Source: CAZNLL01 sp964573885 (lineage in GTDB: Bacteria; Desulfobacterota; DSM-4660; Desulfatiglandales; Desulfatiglandaceae). From it: a stretch of DNA of 17,995 bases. Positions within the stretch are counted from its first letter, which is position 1. Each line of letters starts with the position of its first letter. The notes below the pieces were generated by a model that searched no databases, was not told where the DNA came from, and worked only from the letters and a program-made list of their open reading frames with translations. The DNA lies in NCBI GenBank assembly GCA_964573885.1, contig CAZNLL010000079.1:1-17995 (forward strand). Direction: 5' to 3'. A program made the translations under genes and the position numbers. Below, one piece after another: positions 7,222 through 14,970 of this stretch.

Positions 7222-7390
7222 GTTCTCCTTTTCAATCAAAGATCTTGGCCGGGACAACCCGGGTATGCCACGTCAATTTGTGATGTCGGTTTTTGATCCC
7301 TCTCCTGGACAAAGGTGTGCGGATCAGGTCCGCCAAGTCCATGAAGTCAAAAAATCCGGCAAGTTTCCCTATCAAACCCGCTGTAAGCCC

Positions 7391-8152
7391 CTAGAAGGTA
7401 CCGTGCCGGCCCATACCCTTTGCGAACCGTACCGCTCCCGCCTCGGCCCCTGCGGCCAGGGAATGCTGGCCGTGACGAAATTCATTGGCCATGGCCTCCT
7501 CAAAAGGAGAATTCCACTGCTCATAGGCGGACATTCTGTCCTCACGCATACATACCTCCGGGAAGGCCGCAATCTCTCGGGCAAGCTTTTCTGCCTCGGC
7601 CCTTGCCTGGCCCTGGGGGACAACCCGGTTGGCGAGTCCCATTTCCAGGGCCTCCTTGGCGCCCACCGGCCTCCCGGTAAGGATCATGTCCAGGGCACGG
7701 CTCAAGCCGATGAGGCGGGGCAGCCGAACCGTCCCTCCGTCTATAAGGGGTACGCCCCAGCGCCTGCAAAAGACACCCATGACGGCATTCTCCTCCATCA
7801 CCCTCAAGTCGCACCAAATGGCCAGTTCCAGCCCCCCCGCCACGGCGTACCCTGAGACCGCGGCAATCACCGGTTTTGAAAGCCGCATGCGCGTAGGGCC
7901 CATAGGGCCGTCGCCGGAAGGTTCCACCCGATTGGAGCCTTCCCCAGAGGCCAGGGCCTTGAGATCCGCACCGGCACAGAAATGACCGTGGTCCCCAAAC
8001 AAGACCCCCGCCTTTGCCGTTTCATCCTCTTCAAAGCCCCGAAAGGCCTCGGCCAAGGCCTCGGCTGTGGGGCGATCCACGGCATTTCTCACCTCCGGCC
8101 GGCTCAGGACCACCGTGGTCACAGGCCCGTCTTTTTCAATGACAATACTCAT
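7391..8152 (-). CDS. Enoyl-CoA hydratase/isomerase (crotonase) family protein
   Basis: This 253-residue crotonase-fold protein has the first oxyanion-hole segment FCAGADLKAL (58-67) and the second GYAVAGGLELAIWCDLRV (101-118). Glu109 matches the first catalytic glutamate of rat enoyl-CoA hydratase (Glu144). At the place of the second glutamate (Glu164 in rat) the sequence is GVFCRRWGVPLIDGGT (126-141), with Cys129 instead. This RRWGVPLIDGGTVRLPRLIG pattern is a recognisable crotonase subfamily annotated as enoyl-CoA hydratase, whose reaction is not clear to me. The ATG at 8152 is chosen because GGGAGGAG stands four bases upstream; the longer start at 8188 would bury that site. It is transcribed divergently from the second crotonase gene. 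A role in acyl-CoA oxidation with the cluster to the right is inference. Confidence 0.88.
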   Translation of the reverse strand: MSIVIEKDGPVTTVVLSRPEVRNAVDRPTAEALAEAFRGFEEDETAKAGVLFGDHGHFCAGADLKALASGEGSNRVEPSGDGPMGPTRMRLSKPVIAAVSGYAVAGGLELAIWCDLRVMEENAVMGVFCRRWGVPLIDGGTVRLPRLIGLSRALDMILTGRPVGAKEALEMGLANRVVPQGQARAEAEKLAREIAAFPEVCMREDRMSAYEQWNSPFEEAMANEFRHGQHSLAAGAEAGAVRFAKGMGRHGTF

Positions 8153-8208
8153 GGCTCTCCTCCCAGTGCCTTGATTTGCATTCCTCACCGTCCCTTATGA
8201 TTCCAAGG

Positions 8209-8237
8209 AAGATACAGGCGCCGGGCCAAAGGGTCAA
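8209..8237 (-). promoter_or_regulatory. Sigma70-like promoter of the leftward crotonase gene
   Basis: Reading leftward, TTGACC (8237-8232, five of six) and TATCTT (8214-8209, four of six) are separated by exactly 17 bp. The start would be near 8202, with a leader of about 50 bases to the ATG at 8152. Its -35 box lies 44 bp from the -35 box of the rightward promoter; the space between contains a GGTCC-N9-GGACC dyad (8239-8257) that might bind a regulator. Confidence 0.55.
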
Positions 8238-8281
8238 GGGTCCAGGGGCGCCGGACCGACCCCCCAGGTCTCTTTCAAACA

Positions 8282-8311
8282 TTGACTCACGGCCTTTTGA
8301 TCGACTATATT
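8282..8311 (+). promoter_or_regulatory. Sigma70-like promoter of the rightward crotonase gene
   Basis: TTGACT (8282-8287) and TATATT (8306-8311) are 18 bp apart, each with five of six consensus positions. A start near 8318 gives a leader of about 110 bases. The leader contains a GGGAGC-N12-GCTCCC stem-loop (8325-8348) of unknown purpose, too far from the ribosome binding site to block it directly. Confidence 0.6.
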
Positions 8312-8427
8312 TTCATGACCCCGGGGGAGCGTCCTTTCGATGGCTCCCGAGGGCCCCATGGGCAAGACACAGGCGGCGTAGCTCACAGCCTCCTCATCCC
8401 TCCCCAAACACCTATTGGAGGTATTGT

Positions 8428-9138
8428 ATGAAAAAGTACAAGACAATCTTGGTGGAGAAACAAAACCGCATAGGAACCATCACCCTGAATCGCCCGGATA
8501 AATTAAACGCCATGAATCTGGAGCTCAAAAATGAACTTCTCCAGGCATTTGAAGAGCTTGATGCAGATCCGGATGTGAGTGTATTGATCATGACCGGGGC
8601 GGGCAAGGCCTTTTCTTCAGGCCATGACAACAGCTCTCCCCCCTCTGAGCTCCCTGAATTTGTGAGCCTTAAGGAAGAAGAAAAACTCTTCGGCCTTGAA
8701 AAGCCCATCATAGCGGCTATACACGGGTATACCCTGGGTGACGGCCTTCAGCAGGCCCTCCTCTGTGACATGATCGTCGCCTCGGAAAACGCCGTGCTCG
8801 GGTTCATCGGGGCCCTGGTAGGAGGGCTCTGTTACGGTTCCTTTACCGTGCTCCCCGCGGTGGTAGGCAAAAACAAGGCCAATGAACTGCTCCTCACCTG
8901 TGATCGCATCACCGCCCAGGAGGCCCACAGAATCGGCCTGGTCAACCAGGTGGTGCCCCATGACCAACTCATGCCCGCGGCCGTGGAAATGGCCGAAAAG
9001 ATCATGAGGTGCCCCCCTTTATCCATCAAATACACCAAACAGGGCCTGAGGATGCCCTTGGTGAACCAGGCCCATAGGCAGGCCCTGGAGGAAGGCTGGC
9101 CCGCCATCATGGCTGAAGGCCCGACAAAAAGAGATTAG
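8428..9138 (+). CDS. Crotonase-fold protein lacking both hydratase glutamates
   Basis: The 236-residue protein has the crotonase fold: LNRPDKLNAMN near the N-terminus (20-30), oxyanion-hole segment FSSGHD (62-67) and a second segment GYTLGDGLQQALLCDMIVA (100-118). The first catalytic glutamate is replaced by Gln108, and the second region reads LGFIGALVGGLCYG (124-137) with no acidic residue. Simple water addition to enoyl-CoA is therefore doubtful. Crotonase relatives with other residues act as thioesterases, decarboxylases, isomerases or C-C hydrolases. The start is ATG 8428, with GGAGG six bases upstream; an upstream open extension to 8176 runs through the divergent promoter region and is not coding. 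The protein is short for the family, whose members usually have about 255-270 residues. It precedes the TetR gene by 210 bp. Confidence 0.87.
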   Translation: MKKYKTILVEKQNRIGTITLNRPDKLNAMNLELKNELLQAFEELDADPDVSVLIMTGAGKAFSSGHDNSSPPSELPEFVSLKEEEKLFGLEKPIIAAIHGYTLGDGLQQALLCDMIVASENAVLGFIGALVGGLCYGSFTVLPAVVGKNKANELLLTCDRITAQEAHRIGLVNQVVPHDQLMPAAVEMAEKIMRCPPLSIKYTKQGLRMPLVNQAHRQALEEGWPAIMAEGPTKRD

Positions 9139-9165
9139 GCACCAAAAAATTTTTTGAATTTCTTC

Positions 9166-9195
9166 TTGACAAATCAAAAAAAAGCGGCATAGTCT
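9166..9195 (+). promoter_or_regulatory. Promoter of the TetR regulator gene
   Basis: A perfect -35 box TTGACA (9166-9171) is followed after 18 bp by TAGTCT (9190-9195), which matches the -10 consensus at three of six positions. An A/T block (AAAAAATTTTTT at 9144-9155) lies just upstream and may act as an UP element. The expected start, near 9202, falls at the edge of the palindrome at 9204-9224. The leader to the ATG at 9349 is about 145 bases. Confidence 0.5.
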
Positions 9196-9203
9196 GGCGA
9201 CCA

Positions 9204-9224
9204 GGTTAGTGACATTCACTAACC
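9204..9224. promoter_or_regulatory. Palindromic operator, probably for the adjacent TetR protein
   Basis: GGTTAGTGA (9204-9212) and TCACTAACC (9216-9224) are exact reverse complements around a CAT centre, giving a 21-bp palindrome. Its size and place at the expected transcription start are typical of operators bound by TetR-family dimers, which usually regulate their own genes. I found no second copy of the arm sequence before livG, so control of the transport operon would be through read-through from this promoter or through a diverged site. Confidence 0.7.
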
Positions 9225-9348
9225 TTTCAACACAAGTATTCCCGCTTCCCTGAAGCAAGGGGAGAAATCCTGGAAACATTTAGAGTCGGCCACCCAACTG
9301 AAATCAGATATTTTTCCGGTTTTACCTTTAACCACGAAAGTATTTCAT

Positions 9349-9999
9349 ATGGCTGGCACCCGAGTTCCCAATGCATCCTTGAAAGATGCCCAATCCAGGC
9401 CATTCCCTCCGGGCCGTATTAAGATTGCCAATGCCCTCAAGGTCCTGATGGAAAAAAAGCAATTCAGCGCCATCACCACCAGTGAAATTGCCAGGACCGC
9501 AGGCGTGACAGAGGCCCTTATATACAAATATTTCAAAGACAAACGCGATCTTCTCCATGAGGTCTTGAGGGAGTACCTCGAAGGATTTGTCTCCCAGATC
9601 CTAAAAGAAATAAAAAACGTCAAGAGCACCAAAAAAAGGCTCAGGAAACTCATTCAACTTCATTTCAGCCTTTACTCCAAAAATCGGGTTTTTTCCAGAA
9701 TTCTGACCCTTGAGGTCAGAAACTTCCCCGCTTATTTTGAAAGCCCTACATATAAACTGGTCAAAGAATATGGGGACATCATCCTAAGTATCATTGAAGA
9801 AGGCGTCCGAAAGGGTGAAATTCGAAATGATGTTTCACCCAGGTGTATCAGACAGTTCATCCTGGGGGGAATTGAGCACTTTATATTGCCCAGGATTATC
9901 TTTGATCTTGAGATCTCAGAGGAGGCCTTTACGGAAGATCTTTGTAAGCTGGTTTTCTCTGGAATTGAATCACCTGAGGCCACATCCAGGGCTCAATAA
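9349..9999 (+). CDS. TetR/AcrR-family transcriptional regulator
   Basis: This 216-residue protein has an N-terminal TetR DNA-binding domain. The helix-turn-helix spans about residues 43-62 (TTSEIARTAGVTEALIYKYF) and is followed by the conserved KDKRDLLHEVL helix start. The rest (about 75-210) is a helical ligand-binding and dimerisation domain of variable sequence. Members of this family often sense acyl-CoA or free acids in fatty-acid clusters, which fits the neighbours, but the ligand cannot be read here. The start at ATG 9349 has only a weak GAAAG ribosome site; no better in-frame start is seen. A perfect palindrome stands 125 bp upstream. It lies 140 bp before livG on the same strand and may be co-transcribed with the transport operon, since no terminator or promoter is clear in the gap. 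Confidence 0.92.
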   Translation: MAGTRVPNASLKDAQSRPFPPGRIKIANALKVLMEKKQFSAITTSEIARTAGVTEALIYKYFKDKRDLLHEVLREYLEGFVSQILKEIKNVKSTKKRLRKLIQLHFSLYSKNRVFSRILTLEVRNFPAYFESPTYKLVKEYGDIILSIIEEGVRKGEIRNDVSPRCIRQFILGGIEHFILPRIIFDLEISEEAFTEDLCKLVFSGIESPEATSRAQ

Positions 10000-10139
10000 G
10001 GCCTGGTGTAATTGTACAAGCCCTATCTCAAGGCGGTAAGGATATTGGGTGGCTGGGTCATGGCCTTACACCATTGGGATTAAGGTCTCCACAAAAGACT
10101 TTGTCCCGTACGATTTTCAGGGATTAAGGAGGGATCAGG

Positions 10140-10994
10140 TTGGAACCAGGCCAGGAAAAAAAGGACATCGCCCTTTACGTGGAGGGCATCTACCTCTCCT
10201 TTGGGGGAATCAGGGTATTGAACGACATCTCCTTTCATGTCCAGGAGGGGGAAATCCTCTCCATTATCGGGCCCAACGGAGCGGGAAAGACCAGCCTTCT
10301 CAATTGTCTGTCCGGTTTTTACAAGCCGGAACGGGGCAGCGTGGTGTTCAACGACAGGGACATTACCAAGTTGCCTATTCACAGGAGGGCCAAACTGGGC
10401 ATGGCCCGGACCTTCCAGGGCATTCAGTTGTATCCCGGTATGTCTGTGCTCAGCAACATCTTGACGGGTCGCCATGTGGCCATGAAAACCAACTTTCTCC
10501 AGGCCTTTATCCACTGGCCCTGGGTTCACCGTGAGGAAATCAAGCACCGGAGAATTGTGGAAGAGATTATTGACTTCCTGGAGATCGAAAGCATTCGGGA
10601 CAATATTGTGGGGGAACTCGGTTACGGACTGCGCAAGCTGGTTGACCTGGGCAGGGCCCTGGCCCTTCGGCCCAAGATCCTTATCATGGATGAACCCATG
10701 GCCGGGATGAACATGGAAGAAAAGGAGGATATGGCCCGATTCATCCTGGATATCGAAGAATTCCTCTCCATTCCCATCATCCTGGTGGAACATGATATGG
10801 AAGTGGTTATGGACATATCCGACCGGATCGTGGTCCTGGATTTCGGAAACCTGGTGGCCCAAGGCAAACCCGATGAAATACGGAAAAATCCCGTGGTCAT
10901 TAAGGCCTACCTTGGGGAAGAAGATGAGCAAGATCCCTTGAGTTATAAGGCATGGGATAAACCTATTGAGGACGGGGACAAAAATGAAGGGTGA
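10140..10994 (+). CDS. livG: Branched-chain amino acid-type ABC transporter ATPase LivG
   Basis: This 284-residue ATPase shows Walker A GPNGAGKT (44-51), signature-region GYGLRKLVDLGRAL (161-174), Walker B ILIMDEP (180-186, Glu185) and H-loop His218. The GYGLRK form in place of LSGGQ is usual for LivG proteins. It works with LivF on the LivHM permease. The start is a TTG at 10140 with a perfect AAGGAGG seven bases upstream (10126-10132); no ATG lies near, so a rare start codon is very likely. The final 11 bases overlap the acyl-CoA ligase gene, suggesting coupled translation. A C-terminal tail of about 25 charged residues extends past the usual end of LivG. The cargo is probably a carboxylic acid rather than an amino acid, judged from the neighbours. 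Confidence 0.93.
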   Translation: MEPGQEKKDIALYVEGIYLSFGGIRVLNDISFHVQEGEILSIIGPNGAGKTSLLNCLSGFYKPERGSVVFNDRDITKLPIHRRAKLGMARTFQGIQLYPGMSVLSNILTGRHVAMKTNFLQAFIHWPWVHREEIKHRRIVEEIIDFLEIESIRDNIVGELGYGLRKLVDLGRALALRPKILIMDEPMAGMNMEEKEDMARFILDIEEFLSIPIILVEHDMEVVMDISDRIVVLDFGNLVAQGKPDEIRKNPVVIKAYLGEEDEQDPLSYKAWDKPIEDGDKNEG

Positions 10995-12951
10995 CCAACA
11001 AAAACGCCGATTTCCGCCTCTTGAGGCCGACACCGTACCCAGGCTCCTGCGCACCAGGACCCAGCAGTATCCAGACAAAATCTTTATGCGGCGCAAACAC
11101 TTAGGCATCTGGCAGGCCCATACCTTTTCAGAAGTCTATGAAAAGGTGAAGAATATCTGTCTGGGATTGCTGGCCCTTGGGCTTCAAGAAGGAGAAACAG
11201 TGGCCATTATCGGCGAAAACGAGCTGGAGACCTTCTGGAGCGAGTATGCCGCCTTTTGTGGCTGTGCCAAGGTGGTCTGTCTCTATCCCGATACCACCCC
11301 CGACGAGTTACACTATGTGCTGGACAATTCCGAGACCGTCATGGTTGTGGCTGAAGACCAGGAACAGGTGGACAAGACCCTGGATATCCGGCACCGCCTG
11401 GAAAGACTGAGAAAGGTCATCTTCTGGGACCCCAGGGGAATGTGGTCTTATCACGACTCCCTGCTCATGGATCTCGCCGAGGTTCAGGAAAAGGGCAAGA
11501 GATACGGAGAACAACACCCCGGCCTTTTTGAACAAAAAGTGGACTCCGGGAAAAAGACGGACATCGCCGTCCTCAGTTACACCTCCGGGACATCGGGCAA
11601 TCCCAAAGGGGTTATTATGGATCATAATTTCCTCCTGGATAACGCCATGCGCCTTCATGCCAATCTGCCCCTCAAGAAATTCAGCCCCTACCTCTCCTAT
11701 CTGTCCCCTGCCTGGGCCACAGAACAATTTTTCGGGGTGGGCCTAGGCCTTCTCCTCCCCTTTGAACTCAACTTTCCTGAGGAACCCGAGACCATCCTGG
11801 CCAATATCCGTGAGCTGGGAGCGGGGCTCCTGGTCTTCGGTCCCAGGCAATGGGAAAGCCTGGCTTCCACTGTGCAGTCTCATATGCTGGACGCAGGGCC
11901 CCTGAGGCGTTTCATCTATAACCTGGGCTTGAAGGTGGGCTACAAGGTGGCCGCGGCAAGGACGGAAAGAAAGAGCGTCAATGCCTTTTGGTATGTGGCC
12001 TACCCCTTTGCAGAACAGTTTGTATTAAAGTCCCTGAGAGACAACCTGGGACTCAAATACTGTTATCTCCCCATAAGCGGCGGATCGGCCATGGCGCCCG
12101 ATGTGTTCCGTTTTTTCCATGCTATGGGCATCAAACTTCGGAACGCTTACGGGGCCTCTGAGGCCGGCATGTTCACCACCCACATGGGAGACAAATTTGA
12201 CCTTGAAACCCTTGGCACATGGTACAAATCCCACCCGGATATCGGCCCCCCCTTTGAGTGGAGGGTCACCAAAGAAGGGGAACTCCAGGTCCGGGGCGGC
12301 GCAGGTTTCCAGGGCTATTACAGGGACCCGGAAAAAACCAGAGAAGCCCTGGACGAAGGGTGGTTCAAGACCGGGGACGCGGTCCGCATGACAGACGATG
12401 GGCAACTCATCTACCTGGACCGGGTCAAGGATCTGCGAGAGCTTTCCAACGGATACCGCTTCCCCCCCCAGTTTATTGAGACCAGGCTTCGGTTCTCCCC
12501 TTTTATCAAAGACGCCATCATTCTGGGAGACAAGGAAAAGCCTTACGTATCGGCCTTAATCAACATCGATTCCGAAAACACGGGCCGGTGGGCGGAAAAA
12601 AACAATATCGCCTACGCCACCTTTCCCGACCTCAGCCAGAATAAACAGGTCAGAGAGCTGGTCCGGGGTGAATTATACCGGGTCAACCAGATGCTGGACC
12701 CGGGTTCAAGGGTCAAGTCTTTCATCAACCTCCCCAAGGAACTGGACCCTGACGAGGCGGAATTGACCAGGACCCGTAAATTGCGTCGGGGGTTCCTCGA
12801 AGAAAAATACGGGGAAATGATCGGCAACATTTATGAAGGAGTCAATGAGTTTAAGACGGAAATTCCTGTGAAATACCAGGACGGTCGGACCGGCGTGGTG
12901 CGGGCAGATGTCTTTGTTAACCTGATAGAGACAAACCATTCGGGGGATTAA
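10984..12951 (+). CDS. AMP-forming long-chain-type acyl-CoA synthetase
   Basis: This 655-residue enzyme of the ANL adenylating family makes acyl-CoA from a carboxylic acid, ATP and CoA. Visible motifs are the phosphate loop YTSGTSGNPKG (199-209), YGASEAG (389-395), GWFKTGD (459-465) and the hinge DRVKDLRELSNGYRFPP (479-495). The C-terminal LTRTRKLRR (594-602) carries Lys599 at the place of the lysine needed for adenylation. The length and the LTRTRKLRR end resemble bacterial long-chain acyl-CoA synthetases more than benzoate or acetate ligases, but substrate length cannot be fixed. The ATG at 10984 overlaps livG by 11 bases, and livH begins seven bases after the stop. Placement inside the transporter operon implies that the imported acid is its substrate. 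Confidence 0.92.
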   Translation: MKGDQQKRRFPPLEADTVPRLLRTRTQQYPDKIFMRRKHLGIWQAHTFSEVYEKVKNICLGLLALGLQEGETVAIIGENELETFWSEYAAFCGCAKVVCLYPDTTPDELHYVLDNSETVMVVAEDQEQVDKTLDIRHRLERLRKVIFWDPRGMWSYHDSLLMDLAEVQEKGKRYGEQHPGLFEQKVDSGKKTDIAVLSYTSGTSGNPKGVIMDHNFLLDNAMRLHANLPLKKFSPYLSYLSPAWATEQFFGVGLGLLLPFELNFPEEPETILANIRELGAGLLVFGPRQWESLASTVQSHMLDAGPLRRFIYNLGLKVGYKVAAARTERKSVNAFWYVAYPFAEQFVLKSLRDNLGLKYCYLPISGGSAMAPDVFRFFHAMGIKLRNAYGASEAGMFTTHMGDKFDLETLGTWYKSHPDIGPPFEWRVTKEGELQVRGGAGFQGYYRDPEKTREALDEGWFKTGDAVRMTDDGQLIYLDRVKDLRELSNGYRFPPQFIETRLRFSPFIKDAIILGDKEKPYVSALINIDSENTGRWAEKNNIAYATFPDLSQNKQVRELVRGELYRVNQMLDPGSRVKSFINLPKELDPDEAELTRTRKLRRGFLEEKYGEMIGNIYEGVNEFKTEIPVKYQDGRTGVVRADVFVNLIETNHSGD

Positions 12952-12958
12952 ACAGATT

Positions 12959-13843
12959 ATGACAGATTTTTTCCAATACCTCATCAACGGTGTTCTGGTG
13001 GGCCTCCTCTATGCCATGATCGCCCTGGGCTTTATCGTGATCTATCGGGCGGGACGCATCCTTAACCTGGCTCAGGGGGAGGTGGTGGTCTTCGGAGGGT
13101 TCATCGTGTGGACCTTTATCGCCGGGGCCTCTCTCTCTTTATGGATCGCCCTGCCCCTGTCCCTTCTGTCCGTATTGGTCATCGGGTTTTTGGTGGAACG
13201 GGGGATTTTCCGGCCCATGATCGGCCAGTCCATCTTTGCCAACGTGATGATCACCGTGGGTCTCATGGTCCTCATGCGAGGGGTCATGCTGGTGATATGG
13301 GGGGCAGACGCCCAGTCCTTTCCAGCTATCTTTTCTCTCAAGGCCATTGAAATCGGACCCTTATCCTTTACCCGCTCTCTCTTTATTGGAGGGATAATCG
13401 CCCTGGGGGTCTTTGCAGCCATCCACTGGGTCTTTGAAAAGACGCGGTGGGGTCTCAGGTTGACCACCGTGGCGGAAGACCACGTGGTGGCCCAATCCAT
13501 GGGCATATCCGTAAAACGCTCCATCGCCATTGCCTGGGCCATAGGATTTGTCCTGTCCACCCTGGCGGCGGTGACCTTTCTATCCGGTCAGTCCATCAAT
13601 TTCCTGGTCTCTGAAATCGGACTGCGGGCTTTGCCGGTCGCGCTTCTGGCCGGCCTGGAATCCATTTGGGGGGCCGCACTGGCCGGGATTATCATCGGCG
13701 TGGGCGAGGCCATGGCCGCCGCCTATCTGGATGAATACACCATGGGCGCCATGTCCGAGGCCTTCCCCTTTGTGATCATGCTCATCATCCTTCTTGTCAG
13801 GCCCCAGGGATTATTCGGCTGGAAAATCATTGAAAGGATTTAG
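12959..13843 (+). CDS. livH: ABC transporter permease LivH
   Basis: This 294-residue inner-membrane permease has about eight hydrophobic segments. It begins with the standard LivH opening QYLINGVLVGLLYAMIALGF (6-25) and the LNLAQGE motif that follows. Near the C-terminus, ALPVALLAGLESIWGAALAG is the typical ATPase-contact and transmembrane stretch of the family, and it ends in the usual VRPQGLFG. It pairs with LivM to form the channel. The ATG lies seven bases after the ligase stop, with GGGGGAT as a modest ribosome site, and only two bases separate its stop from the livM start. Confidence 0.94.
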   Translation: MTDFFQYLINGVLVGLLYAMIALGFIVIYRAGRILNLAQGEVVVFGGFIVWTFIAGASLSLWIALPLSLLSVLVIGFLVERGIFRPMIGQSIFANVMITVGLMVLMRGVMLVIWGADAQSFPAIFSLKAIEIGPLSFTRSLFIGGIIALGVFAAIHWVFEKTRWGLRLTTVAEDHVVAQSMGISVKRSIAIAWAIGFVLSTLAAVTFLSGQSINFLVSEIGLRALPVALLAGLESIWGAALAGIIIGVGEAMAAAYLDEYTMGAMSEAFPFVIMLIILLVRPQGLFGWKIIERI

Positions 13844-13845
13844 CT

Positions 13846-14910
13846 ATGGCTATCTTACCGTGCGGGGTACATTCCACCACCTACAGCCAAGACAAGGCCT
13901 TTATCCGGACCCGGGCCCAATGGGCCTGTCTGATCGGCTTCCTTGTGCTCCTCTTTGCCTTGCCTCTTTTTATCGGCACCAGGATGCTCAGCATCCTTAT
14001 CGTCATGGCCATTACAGTCGTGGCCGTTGTGGGCCTTCAAATCACCGTAGGGCTTACGGGACAGATCAATCTCGGCCAATCCGCCTTCATGGGCATGGGG
14101 GCCTTTACCGCAGCCAGCCTGTCCGCCAATTTCCACCTTCCCTTCTGGCTGGCCATCCCGGCCGGCGGCCTGGGCGGGGCCCTCCTTGGGGCCATCTTCG
14201 GAATCCCGGCCCTGAGGGTCAAAGGCTTCTACCTGGCCCTGACCACCATTGCAGCCCAGATCCTCTTTCCCCTTCTCATCATGCGCCTGCCATCCGGGTG
14301 GTTTGGGGGGGCCAATGGCATGGGTCTCAGCCCCGCTAAAATCGGAGGTTTTGTGTTTCAGACTGAAAAGAGTCTTTACTACTTGATCATGGGAACGACG
14401 GTGATCATGATCGCCTTTGCCTTCAATTTGACCCGAAGCCGTGTGGGCAGGGCCCTCATGGCGGTGCGGGACAATGATATCGTCAGCGAGATCATGGGCA
14501 TTAATCTCTTTACCTATAAAACCCTGTCTTTTGGCATCGGCTCCCTCTTTGCAGGGGTGGCCGGAGGCCTCTGGGCCTATTATATCCGCTATGTCATGGT
14601 GGACCAGTTCAACCTCTGGTTCAGTGTCTGGTATCTGGGGATGATCATCGTGGGGGGCGTGGGCAGCATCTTCGGTGCTATCCTGGGAACAGTATTTCTC
14701 CGGAGTCTCCAGGAACTCATTACCATTGCGGGACCCCTTTTAACAGAGCTTTTCCCCCAAATGGGCGGGGGGGCCGTGTGGTTCTCAGGGATGAACATCA
14801 TCCTGGGGGCCGTGATCATCCTTTTTCTTATATTTGAACCCAGGGGCCTTGCCCACAGATGGAATGTGATCAAACACTCATTCAGGATCTGGCCATATCC
14901 CTATTTCTAG
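13846..14910 (+). CDS. livM: ABC transporter permease LivM
   Basis: This 354-residue inner-membrane permease has a short polar N-terminus (about 25 residues) before the first hydrophobic segment. It carries the family motif GLTGQINLGQSAFMGMGAF, the RVKGFYLALTT segment and the cytoplasmic loop SRVGRALMAVRDND, where LivM contacts the ATPases. It ends FEPRGLAHRWN, typical for the family. With LivH it forms the membrane pore. The ATG is two bases after the livH stop, so translation is likely coupled. The following gap of 60 bp before the binding-protein gene contains a small GGTTA-AA-TAACC dyad (14933-14944), too weak to call a terminator. Confidence 0.94.
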   Translation: MAILPCGVHSTTYSQDKAFIRTRAQWACLIGFLVLLFALPLFIGTRMLSILIVMAITVVAVVGLQITVGLTGQINLGQSAFMGMGAFTAASLSANFHLPFWLAIPAGGLGGALLGAIFGIPALRVKGFYLALTTIAAQILFPLLIMRLPSGWFGGANGMGLSPAKIGGFVFQTEKSLYYLIMGTTVIMIAFAFNLTRSRVGRALMAVRDNDIVSEIMGINLFTYKTLSFGIGSLFAGVAGGLWAYYIRYVMVDQFNLWFSVWYLGMIIVGGVGSIFGAILGTVFLRSLQELITIAGPLLTELFPQMGGGAVWFSGMNIILGAVIILFLIFEPRGLAHRWNVIKHSFRIWPYPYF

Positions 14911-14970
14911 ATTGCTAGGTGGGGATGAGGAGGGTTAAATAACCAAAACTATATCAAAAGGAGGTTGGAG

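Noticed and set aside
8176..8427. N-terminal extension of the second crotonase by 84 codons
   Set aside because: It runs through two promoter-like sites and is Pro/Arg-rich; the ATG at 8428 has a proper GGAGG and begins the crotonase fold at the usual place.
9144..9155. AAAAAATTTTTT as a terminator after the second crotonase
   Set aside because: It is a pure A/T palindrome with no GC stem; it fits better as an AT-rich element upstream of the tetR promoter.
10004..10073. TGGTGTAA / TTACACCA inverted repeat between tetR and livG as operator
   Set aside because: The 8-bp arms are 54 bp apart and do not resemble the tetR palindrome; chance is a sufficient explanation.
10080..11108. Minus-strand open frame of 342 codons
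   Set aside because: It is antisense to livG and the ligase start. The protein is low in recognisable structure and rich in His, Gly and Pro, as expected for a shadow frame.
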